64,000 nucleotides of DNA from Scalesia atractyloides. Lineage: Eukaryota; Streptophyta; Magnoliopsida; Asterales; Asteraceae. The stretch's first letter is position 1; each line of letters opens with the position of its first letter. Positions 12,108-22,225 of this stretch are shown in pieces. The notes beneath the pieces were generated by a model. It was not told where the DNA came from and searched no databases. It saw nothing but the letters and a program-made list of their open reading frames with translations. The stretch is from NCBI GenBank assembly GCA_947069175.1, contig CAMTDV010000013.1:11542501-11606500 (forward strand). Reading direction: 5' to 3'. The translations under genes were made by a program, and so were the position numbers.

Positions 12108-13046
12108 TATTGGATATTTATGTCCGGTTCGATAAGTCAACGCTGCCGACCGGGTCTTGACCCATAAGAGTTACACCGTGGGCAACGAACTAAAAAATCC
12201 ACTTAACTAATTTAACTGGTAATTACGAACGATATGCGGGTATTAAATTGAGAGACGGGTACATGTACCGGGTAAGACAAGAACACTCCTCTCTGCCACT
12301 TGTCGCGCATGCACTCTTGCATCGCCACTTGTTGCGCATCGAAAGTCTTGGCCAATGGCATCGCATGCATTTTGCATGGCCGTCACTTGGCACACATGCA
12401 AAGATGTCCATGCTCTATAAAAGAGAGTGTGGGGTCTTGTGTTTAGTTGTTGCAAGAACAAAATTGCTCTCAATAACACCATACCCACAACCGGCCACAA
12501 CCGCCTCGGCCACCCTGCCGCCGCCGCCACCGACGCCGCCGGCCCACCTTGCAGCCGCCGCTGCTGTCGCTGTCGGTCACCGCCGCCCGCCGCCGCCACT
12601 ACACGGCTCTCATGATACCCACAACCACAACCGACACCGCCGCTGGCCTCTGCGGCCGCCGCCACCGTCGCCACTCCGCCGGTAGTCGCCGTTGCTGTCC
12701 GCCGCCACCGTCACCGTTCCGCCGCCCCGCCGGCTGCCAGCCTCTGTGCCGCCGATAACGCCGGCCACCGCCGCCGCTACTCGTGCTATACCCGCGTTAC
12801 GTTTGTTCATTCACTAGCATGTGTTCGTTGAACCTCGGTGTCTCGACCGGTTAGTCAATAACCGAGGTATATCTTTCTCATCGGTAGTTAGATGTTTTTA
12901 TTACTGTACTCGCATTTGCATGTAACCGGATCCTGCCGTTTTTCGCTGCGTTTTTATTAATTAACTCGCTTGATTAATTGACTATTATTTATTGAACCAG
13001 GTTTTGATAAATAAAACTTATAAATGATCATCATAGAAACCCAACA
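12108..13046 (+). repeat. 3' LTR of the copia element
   Basis: 939 bp copy of 5018-5982, beginning TATTGGATAT (the canonical TG has become TA) and ending ACCCAACA. TATA box at 12416-12422. It lacks about 25 bases present in the 5' LTR near 5850-5885 and has extra CCG-type units near 12490-12545. Confidence 0.93.
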
Positions 13047-13660
13047 GAGATATGCTTTATTTGTCGTAATGCGTGTTTGGACTCCTTTAGGGAGCATACA
13101 GGACATTGTAGATAGCTCCCGAAGTTCAAATATCGACACACTTTGGTTAGGGACATTCTTTTTGACATATTCAGGCATACCGAGTTTTCTGCTAAGAAAG
13201 AGGCCCCAATGAATTTCTTAACTGGCTGATTTGTAGGAAGATCAACACTTAGACCAACTAACATTTTGATCTTTGAATGGATATGAGGAAAACAACGTGT
13301 GTGGATCTAACAGAGATTTCCCCTATAGAGGGCTTGGGGAATGGTGCTTTTACGAAGGGTCAGGTTGCTTCAGGCAAAGTGACCAAACATGAGAAAGCGT
13401 GCCTTAACAATCAACACATATTTATACCATTTGCTTTTAATACTTTTGGTTTTCTTACACCAAAGGTTGTGGAGCTACTTAGTCGATTCCAATGGGTCAT
13501 GCATAGTAATGTTATGACCCCAAGATCTATGAATGTTGTTTTTTAAAGACTTTGTTTTTCTGATAAAAAAGGGTTACCGTCACAACTTGTTGCCCATTTG
13601 CCTTCTATTTCGATGTAATTATCCTTTGGGGTGTTTAAGTGGAAGGTAATTGTTTTTATT
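13047..13660 (+). pseudogene. Retroelement-derived endonuclease-like relic, 3' fragment
   Basis: Continues the fragment ending at 5017. It begins with a CxxC...H...C zinc-like cluster (CFICRNAC, then EHTGHC), then KYRHTLVRDILFD. An ORF at 13277-13546 holds CVDLTEISP and, further on, FIPFAFNTFGFL and MHSNVMTPRS. Residues just past 13546 (FSDKKGLPSQLVAHLPS) finish the family pattern. Stops near 13113 and 13230 and a frameshift near 13280 make it a pseudogene. The RP...D-x-T layout recalls PD-(D/E)xK nuclease-like tails of some reverse transcriptases (inference). An A-rich run at about 13664 may be an old poly(A) end. Confidence 0.6.
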
Positions 13661-13849
13661 CAATGAAAAAAAAACTTTAACGATGTCTTATAGTTGCTTA
13701 ACTCTTTAGTGGTGTTACGTGAATGTTAATATGAGGCGACGTTTAAGAAATTGAATTATACAAGTTTGAGTTCGGCCCGTTTACATCTCTAACAACATTC
13801 ATTTTATTTAGTTTAATGGTCAACCATTAAGTTAGAAGCTCATTCGTGA

Positions 13850-14030
13850 ACTCTTTCAGAAGTTCATCTAGTAGCTCTTGATTCAGAAGTTCATCGACAA
13901 GTTTCTACTTCATAAGTTCACGTTGGTTTGAAACTTCGTCTAGAAGTTGTTGGTTCAAAGTTTCGTCAAGAAGTTGTTGGTTTGGAAGTTCGTCTATAAG
14001 TTTTTGGACAATTATCTCGTGTTGTTCTAT
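13850..14030. repeat. Degenerate minisatellite, ~25-30 bp units
   Basis: Variants of 'agaagttcgtc...tagaagttgttggttc' recur six or more times in a row with drifting length. No reading frame or TIR is associated. Confidence 0.6.
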
Positions 14031-14744
14031 AAGTCCTCAATGACTTGAATCAAGGTATGATTATTTTACCCATAATATCACATTTTATGGAGTTTTTTAA
14101 TGGTCCGGATCGATGAGAGAGGATTTACCTGATCCAAAGAATGGACTAAGCATTGTCCAATTTTATATGCTTTCAGCAAGTTTTACATGTGCTTGTGTGT
14201 GGATTTAATTATCAGTTTGAAAATTACTTGGCTTGGGATTGAAGACTAGAACACAACCAAAAGTGAACATAAAGCAAGTTTTCATAAATGTTGTAGAAAG
14301 TGGGGTGTAGACACTTATTTCTTATACTATAGAGACAGATCTTTTGTACCATTTTTTGTATATTTATTTGTTTGTGAATGCCTTGTAATTTTGCCTTTAT
14401 AGGAAAACTCTCATTTTGTTACCAGACTTGATGACTATGAATCTATGTCTTAAAATATTAATATTTGTTCATAGATATTTGATGTTAAAGGCGTGAAGTG
14501 TTCCTTTACAACATTCTTTAGAAATTAGTGTAGTGGGTTCCTATTCCTTTCCTTTTAATCTTCAAGGATTAATATTCTTTAAAGAAAATAAGGAGAGAGT
14601 TTCAGAGTTGGAGTGACGAATCCATGAAATTTTTTACTAAAATTTTTTGACCACATTTGACACGATCTAAGTGGTTTGATAACTAGAAAAGGTATATAAT
14701 AACAAATGACAAATACAAGGTAAAAACTAAGACTATAAAGGAAT
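14031..14744. other. Intergenic DNA, no gene recognised
   Basis: AT-rich sequence without recognisable coding, repeat or RNA features. Confidence 0.4.
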
Positions 14745-15360
14745 TTAAACGTTCATGAATTGTTCGTGAACTTGTTCGGCAAGAAGTTCATTTATTTAAT
14801 AAGCAAACGGGCATGGACACAATTTTTTTCGTTTAATTAATTTAATTAAACAAATGAACATGATCATACATTTTGTTCGGTCACGGGAATGTTCGTTTAA
14901 GTTCACTCATTTGTCTTCATATATGTTCATTTATGTCTGTTTCAATTTAAATACATAAGTAGTTATATTGATAACTAATTAATAATTGGGTTTTCTAGTA
15001 ATAAAAGTGGGTTTTTTCAATGGAATTTATCGTAAGTAATCACTAAGTTATATAAAAATAAGTTCGTTTATGTTTAGTAAATTATATTCATCTATGTTCA
15101 TTTATGTTTCTTGAGTCATATTCATTTGTGTTGTTTATTGTTTATTAAACATGTTCGTTTAAGTTTGTTTGTTTATGTTAATTTACGTTCGTTAACTGTT
15201 CTTTAGGTGTTAAACGAGCATGCCCATTTTTCTTAATAAATGAATATGAACAAAAAAATGTGTTTGATTATATGTTTGAGTTCGTGTTTGGTTAAACTTA
15301 AACAAACGAATACGAACATGCCTCAGTGTATGTTCGTTCAATTCATATTCATTTTCAGAC
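14745..15360. mobile_element. Foldback element rich in GTTCATTTATGTTCG words
   Basis: The left part carries 'cgttcatgaattgttcgtgaac' and 'gcaaacgggcatgg'. The right part carries the inverse (aaacgagcatgcccat, then aacaaacgaatacgaacat). The two arms flank AT-rich DNA, giving a long imperfect inverted repeat. No protein is encoded. The layout suggests a non-autonomous foldback DNA element; no TSD was found. Confidence 0.5.
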
Positions 15361-15847
15361 CTAAGTAAAAACTGGAAGGGAAAAATATGAACTGAACTAA
15401 CAACTTAAAACTACCGCTGCATATTTAAAGGAAAGAAACTAGGAACTAAAAAAGCTAGCGAACAATCCACATCTTGTCCCACCTATATTCTCCACTAGGG
15501 ATGTGAATATGATGGGTTTGGGATGAATTTCGGTAGTGTTAACTCCAAACTCAATTAGATAAGTTTGTTTTAAACTTATCTCGAAATTTGTCAGGTTTCT
15601 TTCGGGTCATTACCCATCAGGTATGTCTATGGGTTTCAAGTAAACCCGTTAATTTAAAAAAGAAAATACTTGTTGAATGTATCTGACCAAAAAACCGTCA
15701 AGTATTTATTAAGTTACAACTAATCAATTACATTTAACATTATCATAGTAAAAATATATCAAACATTGTATAAAATAAAATACTAAAATGTACATTAAAA
15801 TAGTCAAATGCACAGATGACAAAAATGTTGTTTTCAAATTAATGATA
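15361..15847. other. Intergenic DNA with a possible truncated hAT end
   Basis: No gene. At about 15498 'tagggatgtgaatatg' looks like a single hAT-type terminal repeat, but no partner end or 8 bp TSD was found. Confidence 0.35.
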
Positions 15848-15851
15848 TATC

Positions 15852-15905
<54 letters not shown>

Positions 15906-15980
15906 GTATGTATATATATATATATGTATGTATGTATATATATATATATGTATGTATGTATATATATATGTATGTATGTA
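15848..15980. repeat. (TA)n/(TATG)n microsatellite
   Basis: An almost uninterrupted run of TA dinucleotides punctuated by tatgtatg blocks. The open frame over it is a low-complexity artefact. Confidence 0.95.
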
Positions 15981-16776
15981 TAGGGTGGGGTTAGTGCAAA
16001 AAGGGATGGCTTTGTGAGAAGTATTTTAAACTCTTATATCTTTTAGTTAATGGTTGAGATCAAGAATGACTTAAAATGTAAATTATGTTTTATTTTATTT
16101 TTTGACTAATTTGGCTATATTAGGGGTAATAGTGTTTCTTTATATTGTATTTTTAAATAAAGAAACTGCCATTAACTTTAATGCACATGCAAGTTCCACC
16201 AATCGTTTTTGAATGTCAATAACTTTTTATGCGTAACGTTTTTTTAAAAAATAAATTACACCATAATAATGAACTTTTTTTATCTTTAATATGAGTACCA
16301 TATTGTTATATTTAACATGATATAAAGCCTACTGGAATGCAGGTTTAAAACAACATACGAAGTACATATACTGGAATACAGATATAAACACCATGAATGC
16401 ATGTTTAAAACAACATACGAAGAACACATACTAGACGGTAGGTTTAAAACACCATGAATGCAGGTTTAAAACACCAAACAATAGATTTTCGCACAGAACA
16501 GAAAGAAACCGTATTACAATGATGATGATAACCTCTTGCGATCTTGAGATTTATACAAGATGACAAATAAATCACAGACTTTTAAAGGATCTTTAAAAAA
16601 CAAATCGGAATCCTAAAATAACACCCAGGCGGTTATGGGAATATTTATCATTTAATTGAATTATTGAGTGAATTACTTTTTTACCCTTTTGAATTATAAT
16701 AACTCAATGACACATGTCAGCCCTATAATATTTTTCGCACTTCTCACACTTAAACTCTTTTTACAGAATCCTCAAA
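15981..16776. mobile_element. Non-autonomous element lodged in a TA microsatellite (Micron/Helentron-like)
   Basis: The segment is bounded on both sides by TA repeats (15848-15980 and 16777-16803). It starts 'gggtggggttagtgcaaaaa' and has subterminal inverted copies of gtgagaagt (16004-16012) and acttctcac (about 16738-16746). About 16325-16485 holds tandem units built on 'gaatgcaggtttaaaacaac'. It has no coding capacity. The class call is inference from layout. Confidence 0.45.
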
Positions 16777-16803
16777 GTATATATATATATATATATATAT
16801 ATA
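16777..16803. repeat. (TA)n microsatellite
   Basis: A short uninterrupted TA run closing the element at 15981-16776. Confidence 0.9.
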
Positions 16804-18389
16804 GACATACTATTCAAGAAAATAAAAGAAATTATATTGGGTACTAAACCTAGTAAACAAGTATATTACTAAATCCTAAACCGTCCTAGACTAGTGAAAA
16901 TAATAAAAACCAATTCCAAATCCCGTGCCATACTCGATTACTTGACCCAAAGCAACCCATATGTGTCAAGTTCGATTGTCATTACTATCCCACACCTTTT
17001 CTATGCTATTTAAAAGAACATGGGGATGTGATCAGACTCGAACTCGCATACCAACATAATAATATTGAACTTGTTACTATGAATTCACTTAAATTATTCT
17101 TATACGTTCACTTAGAAGATTTATTTATTGCCTCTACTAAAAATTTTAAAATATATGGGTTCACCTGAAAATGAATCAAACAAGGTGGGTCCGTCACTAG
17201 AAATTTTGATGGATTGATTTCCTTTAGAGATTAAAGTAGTGGGTTGGTTTTTCTTAACAAAAGTTTATATTGTGTTAACAAAAAAGGAAAAAGTTTTTTT
17301 ATGCATATATCAAGCATGTAATCATAACATAAAAAATATGAAGGAACAATGTACAACCACAAAAGTATTTAAAAAAAATGAAAAACACTTAAAGGTAAAA
17401 TATCATTTTTTATTTGAATTAAAAAAACTATTTTGTTATATTTTCTTGGTTCAATAAATTTATATCTTTAAGCAACGACGTATCGCAACCTTTTAAAGGT
17501 AAAATACAACTTAATATATATATCATACATGTATAAATAATTCGAAATTGACTCTTTGAACTTTTATAAGTGCATAGTAAAAAAAATTAGGCCAAGGATA
17601 TTTTGATCCTTTAAGGAAGCCCAACCTTACATGTAGCAAAGTAGAAAAAAAGGGAAAGGGTATTTTAGTCCACCACTAACAACGTTATAACCGCTCATCT
17701 TTTTCATCCAACCTAACCCAACCCTGTCTTCACCGTAAAGCAACAGCCTCATTATCATTATTCGTTCGTCACCAAAATTATTCTTCCCCTTTTCCGTAAA
17801 CCCTAATTCACTCCCTCAAAATCATCAATTCTCCACGATTCCACCTTCTCAGTTCCATATGCATGTGTGTTCCCACTTCAAACCCCTCTTATTCCCTTTA
17901 TATTCAATTCATCCTTCCTAGGGTTTCCATCGCGATTGTATGGATGGAATTGGTCTAGAAATTTGTGTAGCATGTTGTGTTATTCAGTCGGTTTATAAGA
18001 ATCGGTAACTGAAAGTGATTAAAGCTGGTGGTAATAATGTTTTTGATGAGGTGTGTGTTGGAACAAAGTTTCAACATGACTATCACATATTCCAAACCAG
18101 TTTCAACCGAGGAGTCGAAAATCCTAATTGTTTCTTCCAAAACTTGAAAATGAACACTTGAGATCGTGTTTTAACGGAAGTCCAGGTCCTTTTGCTTATT
18201 GTGAATGGAATGCGTTTTACAGATTGCGCAACTACGGGAACAATTGTGAATGTGTTGTGTTTTACATATTTGGGCTTGCTGAATCTTTACACGTTGAATA
18301 TTCATTTCTTTGTTTTATATGGTAAGTAGCATATGTGAGTGGGAAATTAAGGTTTTGATTCAAAATTGATGAATTTGGTTGTTGGTTCA
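16804..18389. other. Intergenic DNA with a possible relic 5' exon
   Basis: No known protein. About 17690-17930 is CT-rich with 'accctaattcactccctc' and 'ctagggtttcc', the style of a plant 5' UTR. A 65-codon frame at 18128-18325 runs into a good donor-like gtaagt at about 18321, but its residues match nothing I know. It could be the start of a gene destroyed by the transposons downstream; I would not call it functional. Confidence 0.3.
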
Positions 18390-18905
18390 ATGTGTTTTGT
18401 TCATTACGTTTTTTAATTGTGTTTTATAAAACACTGATGAAACACATTGAATTGTGTTTAGTTTGTTACGTTTTGTTACACAATCATAAAACACAATTTA
18501 TTGTGTTTTAGTCCATTGCGTTTTTTTAGTTGCGTTTTGTAACACAACGATAAAACACATTTATTGTGTTTTAGTCCACCGCGTTTTATAACAAAATGAT
18601 AAAACACGGTATATCGTGTTTTAGTCCGTTGCATTTTGTAATTGTGTTTTATAACATAATGAGAAACACATTTTATTGTGTTTTAGTCTATTGAGTTTTT
18701 GAATTGTGTTTTATAACAGAATGATAATACACATCTTATTATGTTTTAGTCTATTGTGTTTTTTAAAAACACATTTTATTGTGTCTTTTAAAAACACATT
18801 TTGTTGTGTTTTTTTTTTCATTATTGTGTTTTTTAATTGTGTTTTATGTGATGTTTCATTGTGTTATAGAGTGTTATGTTGTCCATTGTGTTTTATGCAT
18901 TTGAG
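18390..18905. repeat. Minisatellite with palindromic AAACACA/TGTGTTT units
   Basis: About eight tandem units of roughly 60-75 bp, each with 'gtgttttataacac', 'ataaaacacattttattgtg' and 'ttttagtccattgcg'. Each unit can fold on itself because its aaaacac part is complementary to its gtgtttt part. Copies decay toward 18905. Confidence 0.8.
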
Positions 18906-19159
18906 TTTTCGATTTTTTTAAAGTATAACAATAGTATACTTGTTTCAAAAATTAAAAAGGCCTGTTTTTATGGTGTAATTCTTTTCTTTAAAAATAACGT
19001 TGTATTAAAAAAGTTATTAACGTCTTAGAAAATGAAGTAAGTGAAAACGAGAGAAAAAAATTACATCGAATGGACCATAATACCCTTAATTCAAATTATG
19101 CGTCTTTTTGCATTGTGACATAATATGATTGCTAGACTGACTTCCTAGCCTTTCTATAA
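18906..19159. other. Intergenic flank of the outer gypsy element
   Basis: AT-rich DNA with no gene. It ends in TATAA (19155-19159), the left copy of the outer element's target-site duplication. Confidence 0.6.
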
Positions 19160-19700
19160 TGTCACACCCGGCTTTCCACAGCCAATCAAACACCGGTGGG
19201 ACCGGGTGGGGAATATCGTGACGTAAGTTGATAACATCATAGACAATTAAACACAGCACAACGGAAGTCTTGGATTTAAATTACTATTACAAACCAAATG
19301 TTCGAAATATAAAATAATATACAGGCTTGTAATAGAAGATCCACAGGCGGATCACAAATTGTACAAAGAAAGAATATAAAACAGACTTTGGGCAGATCTA
19401 TGATTTGCAAGATCCTCTTATCACTACAAAGCACTTTCAGCCTATTTTCGTATTGTACCTGCAAGTTTAGTCTTTTGAAAATACGTCAGCTTTCGCTAGT
19501 AAATACACCCAACTGACTCATTTTGAAAACATTTTAAAAATATGTTTTAAGTGCATATCAGCACAAAATCTTTTATAACTTGGGAAAGTTGACGTTCAAA
19601 CCTTGTTAACAAATTCACATGTTTGTCCATACATACAGGGCCCAGTGCGAAAACGGAGACATTATTAACTACGCACCATTTATGAACTCACGAAGGAGTT
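19160..19700 (-). repeat. Left LTR of the outer gypsy element, first part
   Basis: Begins TGTCACACCCGGC. It is interrupted after 19700 by the nested gypsy insertion; its last five bases, GAGTT, are the nested element's TSD. The LTR resumes at 33640. Confidence 0.8.
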
Positions 19701-22009
19701 TGTCACACCCCGACCTGCAGCGAAAATAAAAGTTGGGGCTAAATTGGGTTATCACCAAAGCTCATGACATTTACTAATAATAGGTTTCATATTTATTAAG
19801 TGGAAATTAAAATTCAAATATCCAAACACAAGGAAACATGTAAGCACAAGAAAAACATTGTTCTAAACAAGTTGTATTTTATTTATCTTCTAAGGCCATT
19901 CCTATGTTTTCCTTTCCTCATCCTGTCCACCTGTATCATGTGTAAAACAAAAGTTTGGGTCAACAAAAGTTGGCGAGTGAATCTAAATTTAACAATTTAA
20001 CAGTTTAATATATTGGTTGTTGTAATAAAAATGTGCACGGACCATATATGAACTTATGTATATATAATTAAATCACAAACCACATAATAATAATAATAAT
20101 GAACGTATGAACAAGATGTATGATGAACTTGAGATCAAGGCTCAGTCAAACGGATCCGATCTAATGAGGCACCTGATGCTCAACTCGTATCCCACGAGGA
20201 ACTGATGGGCCTTAAATGAATGATTGCAATGAAATGATAAATTGTATCCATACATAACCACACAAACAAAATATATATACTAGATCACATAATGGTGTTA
20301 GCACAAGTGTTTAAATAAATAAAATATATAACGACACATGATACACCCCAAAACATGATTAAAAAGGGGAATTTGTAAGGAGTCACTCACAGTGGGTGCG
20401 TTTCCTTGATTGATGAATAGTACACACGAATTGAGGATTTAACGAACGAAGGAGACTAACCTAAATAATAACGTAAATAATTCGATAAATATACAAAAAT
20501 TAATATCTTGATTTAATACTTTTTGTTAGATTTTAGGTTATTTTTATGGTATTTATTGAGATTTTTAAACCTAAATAATCTTGTTCTTAAGTGTTTTTAA
20601 TTGATTTATAACTAAAAAAATAAATACAAAAATATTAAATAAAATAAATAAAAAAAATTAAAAACCTTGTCAGACCTGACAAGAGGTCTGAGCGGTTCAA
20701 TAGCATGTTTAGCAGCGTGTTGCGAGACTCGAATTTGTGACCTCCCGTTTACGTGAACGCAGCTCTTCCAACTGAGCTACGTGTCTAACCCATAAGGAAA
20801 CTGATTTTAATTACTCTTATATACAAATTAGAATATTTCAGAAATTCCTTATTTTAAAAAGATTTTAAAATCACCGATTCAGTGTCTAAGCCCGGGTTCG
20901 AACCCGTGACCTCAGCTGTGCAACGCACCCAGCCCTTCCAACTGGGTTGGGTGTCTAACCCATTATATTCCCGAATTGCATTAGATTTGAATACTTACTG
21001 GATATTAGCATATGCTTAAATAAAAACAGTGGTTTTAATTCAGAAAATCAGCGTCGTGGTAGGGTTTCGAACCCGACATCATTTAAGTGAAATGCACACA
21101 GTCCACCGCTGGACTGTGTGTCTAACCCAATTAAAACACCAAGATTTATTATGCATATATTCTAACTAACTTCATCTTCAACAACTTAATTACCCAGAAC
21201 TGATCTCGACTGTAAAACCCGAACCAATTTTTGTTTCTCTGATTTAAAACAACTACACACTAAATGTATCAAAAAGAGTTGGATGCTTGTACCGATTTGG
21301 CTAGGTGCTAAACTTTCCGATGGCACTCCGAACAAAACTCCGGCAAGGCTGCTGGTAACAGTAGGTTCTAACAGGAGGGGGGTTATAGATGATGCTTGGG
21401 AGTGTGCGAAGAGAAGGAGCGAATTCGATTGTGGTGGTATGGCTGGTATTTATAGATTTTCCGGTCAATCATAGCAATTTCGGTTTTAATCCATGATTAT
21501 TGAAATCATTGATTTCAGTCGGTTACTCTCATATAATCCGGGTTTCCGTTTGAAACTTGAAGTTTAGCATCAATTACGGTTGCTAAACTAAAAACGGAAA
21601 TCGCAACTCATGTTGTAATTGGAATGGCGGTTACTGTTCTGATAGATGAATTTGCAGGTTTTCGCTCTTAGATCTACTATAAAGGTTATTTATTTCTAAT
21701 TCAAGTCACCAAAGTGTATGCAGAGTAGTGGTGTTTTGTGTGTGTGTGCATGCGGGAGACCCGGTTCGAGACCCGGCTACTCCTTTTGAACTTTTCTATT
21801 TATTTATTTTTTCCTTTTATAATAAATAAGGTTTGTATTAAATTACTTTTTATTATTATTATTTATTGGTTATCAATATGTGTCATTTGTTAAATATGGA
21901 TGTTAATATAAAATAACTAACACTAATAAATACGCGATGAACATTTAAATGAATATTTGATTATTTAAACAAAGCAGGTTTTTGAAACCCGTTTTACATG
22001 AAGGTTACA
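19701..22009 (-). repeat. Nested gypsy LTR copy A, flanked by its own TSD
   Basis: 2309 bp from TGTCACACCCCG to AAGGTTACA, with GAGTT on both sides (19696-19700, 22010-22014), so taken alone it looks like a solo LTR. A minus-strand TATA box (tatttata on +) lies at 21447-21454. It contains three tRNA-like modules at 20719-21130. It closely matches copy C (31328-33634). Confidence 0.88.
20719..21130 (-). repeat. Three tRNA-like modules inside LTR copy A
   Basis: On the minus strand, modules at 20719-20790, 20889-20962 and 21049-21130 each begin GGGTTAGACAC and end in a TPsiC-arm-like word (ATTCGAGTC, GGTTCGAACCC, GGTTCGAAACCC). The first has a D-arm/A-box-like stretch, TAGCTCAGTTGGAAGAGC. None forms a complete tRNA by eye, so these are tRNA-like sequences, not tRNA genes. 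The same three recur in copy C at about 32330-32745. Confidence 0.6.
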
Positions 22010-22219
22010 GAGTTATCCCCAATGACATTGGGTAGTTGCATTTGATCGTCTGTCGGGTGTATGCCTACACCCCGCGCTAAGGTCGTGGCCATTATCTAAG
22101 TAATGAGCCGAGGATATCTAGGACACGATAGTTAACCTTCGATGTTTAAGTTATCAAACAAAACTGATTAAAACAGAATATGCGGATTTACTATCCACAA
22201 TCCAGCATTCGATTGATCC
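22010..22219. repeat. Duplicated 210 bp flank of the nested gypsy element
   Basis: This segment (gagttatccccaatgac onward) is the same sequence that follows LTR copy C at 33635-33842. It therefore belongs to the outer element's LTR and is present twice. The second copy continues normally; this one stops at 'gattgatcc' and, after about six extra bases, jumps into the middle of a gypsy LTR at 22226. Confidence 0.85.
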
Positions 22220-22225
22220 AGCATA

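Larger units (their letters stand above)
5018..13046 (+). mobile_element. Ty1/copia LTR retrotransposon, complete but decayed
   Basis: Two LTRs (5018-5982, 12108-13046) enclose gag, protease, integrase, reverse transcriptase and RNase H in the copia order. A Met-tRNA primer-binding site follows the 5' LTR, and a purine tract (aagtgggag) precedes the 3' LTR. The 5 bp direct repeat GAGAT at 5013-5017 and 13047-13051 proves one insertion event. The coding region has many stops and frameshifts, so the copy is not autonomous. The LTRs differ by several indels, so the insertion is not recent. The 'YTDASFQ' RNase H style resembles Angela/Tork elements, but the lineage is a guess. Confidence 0.95.

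Noticed and set aside
15788..15994. 68-codon Tyr/Ile-rich frame
   Set aside because: Pure product of the TA/TATG microsatellite.
20719..20790. tRNA gene
   Set aside because: A-box- and TPsiC-like words are present but I cannot pair a complete acceptor stem or anticodon arm; kept as a tRNA-like module only.
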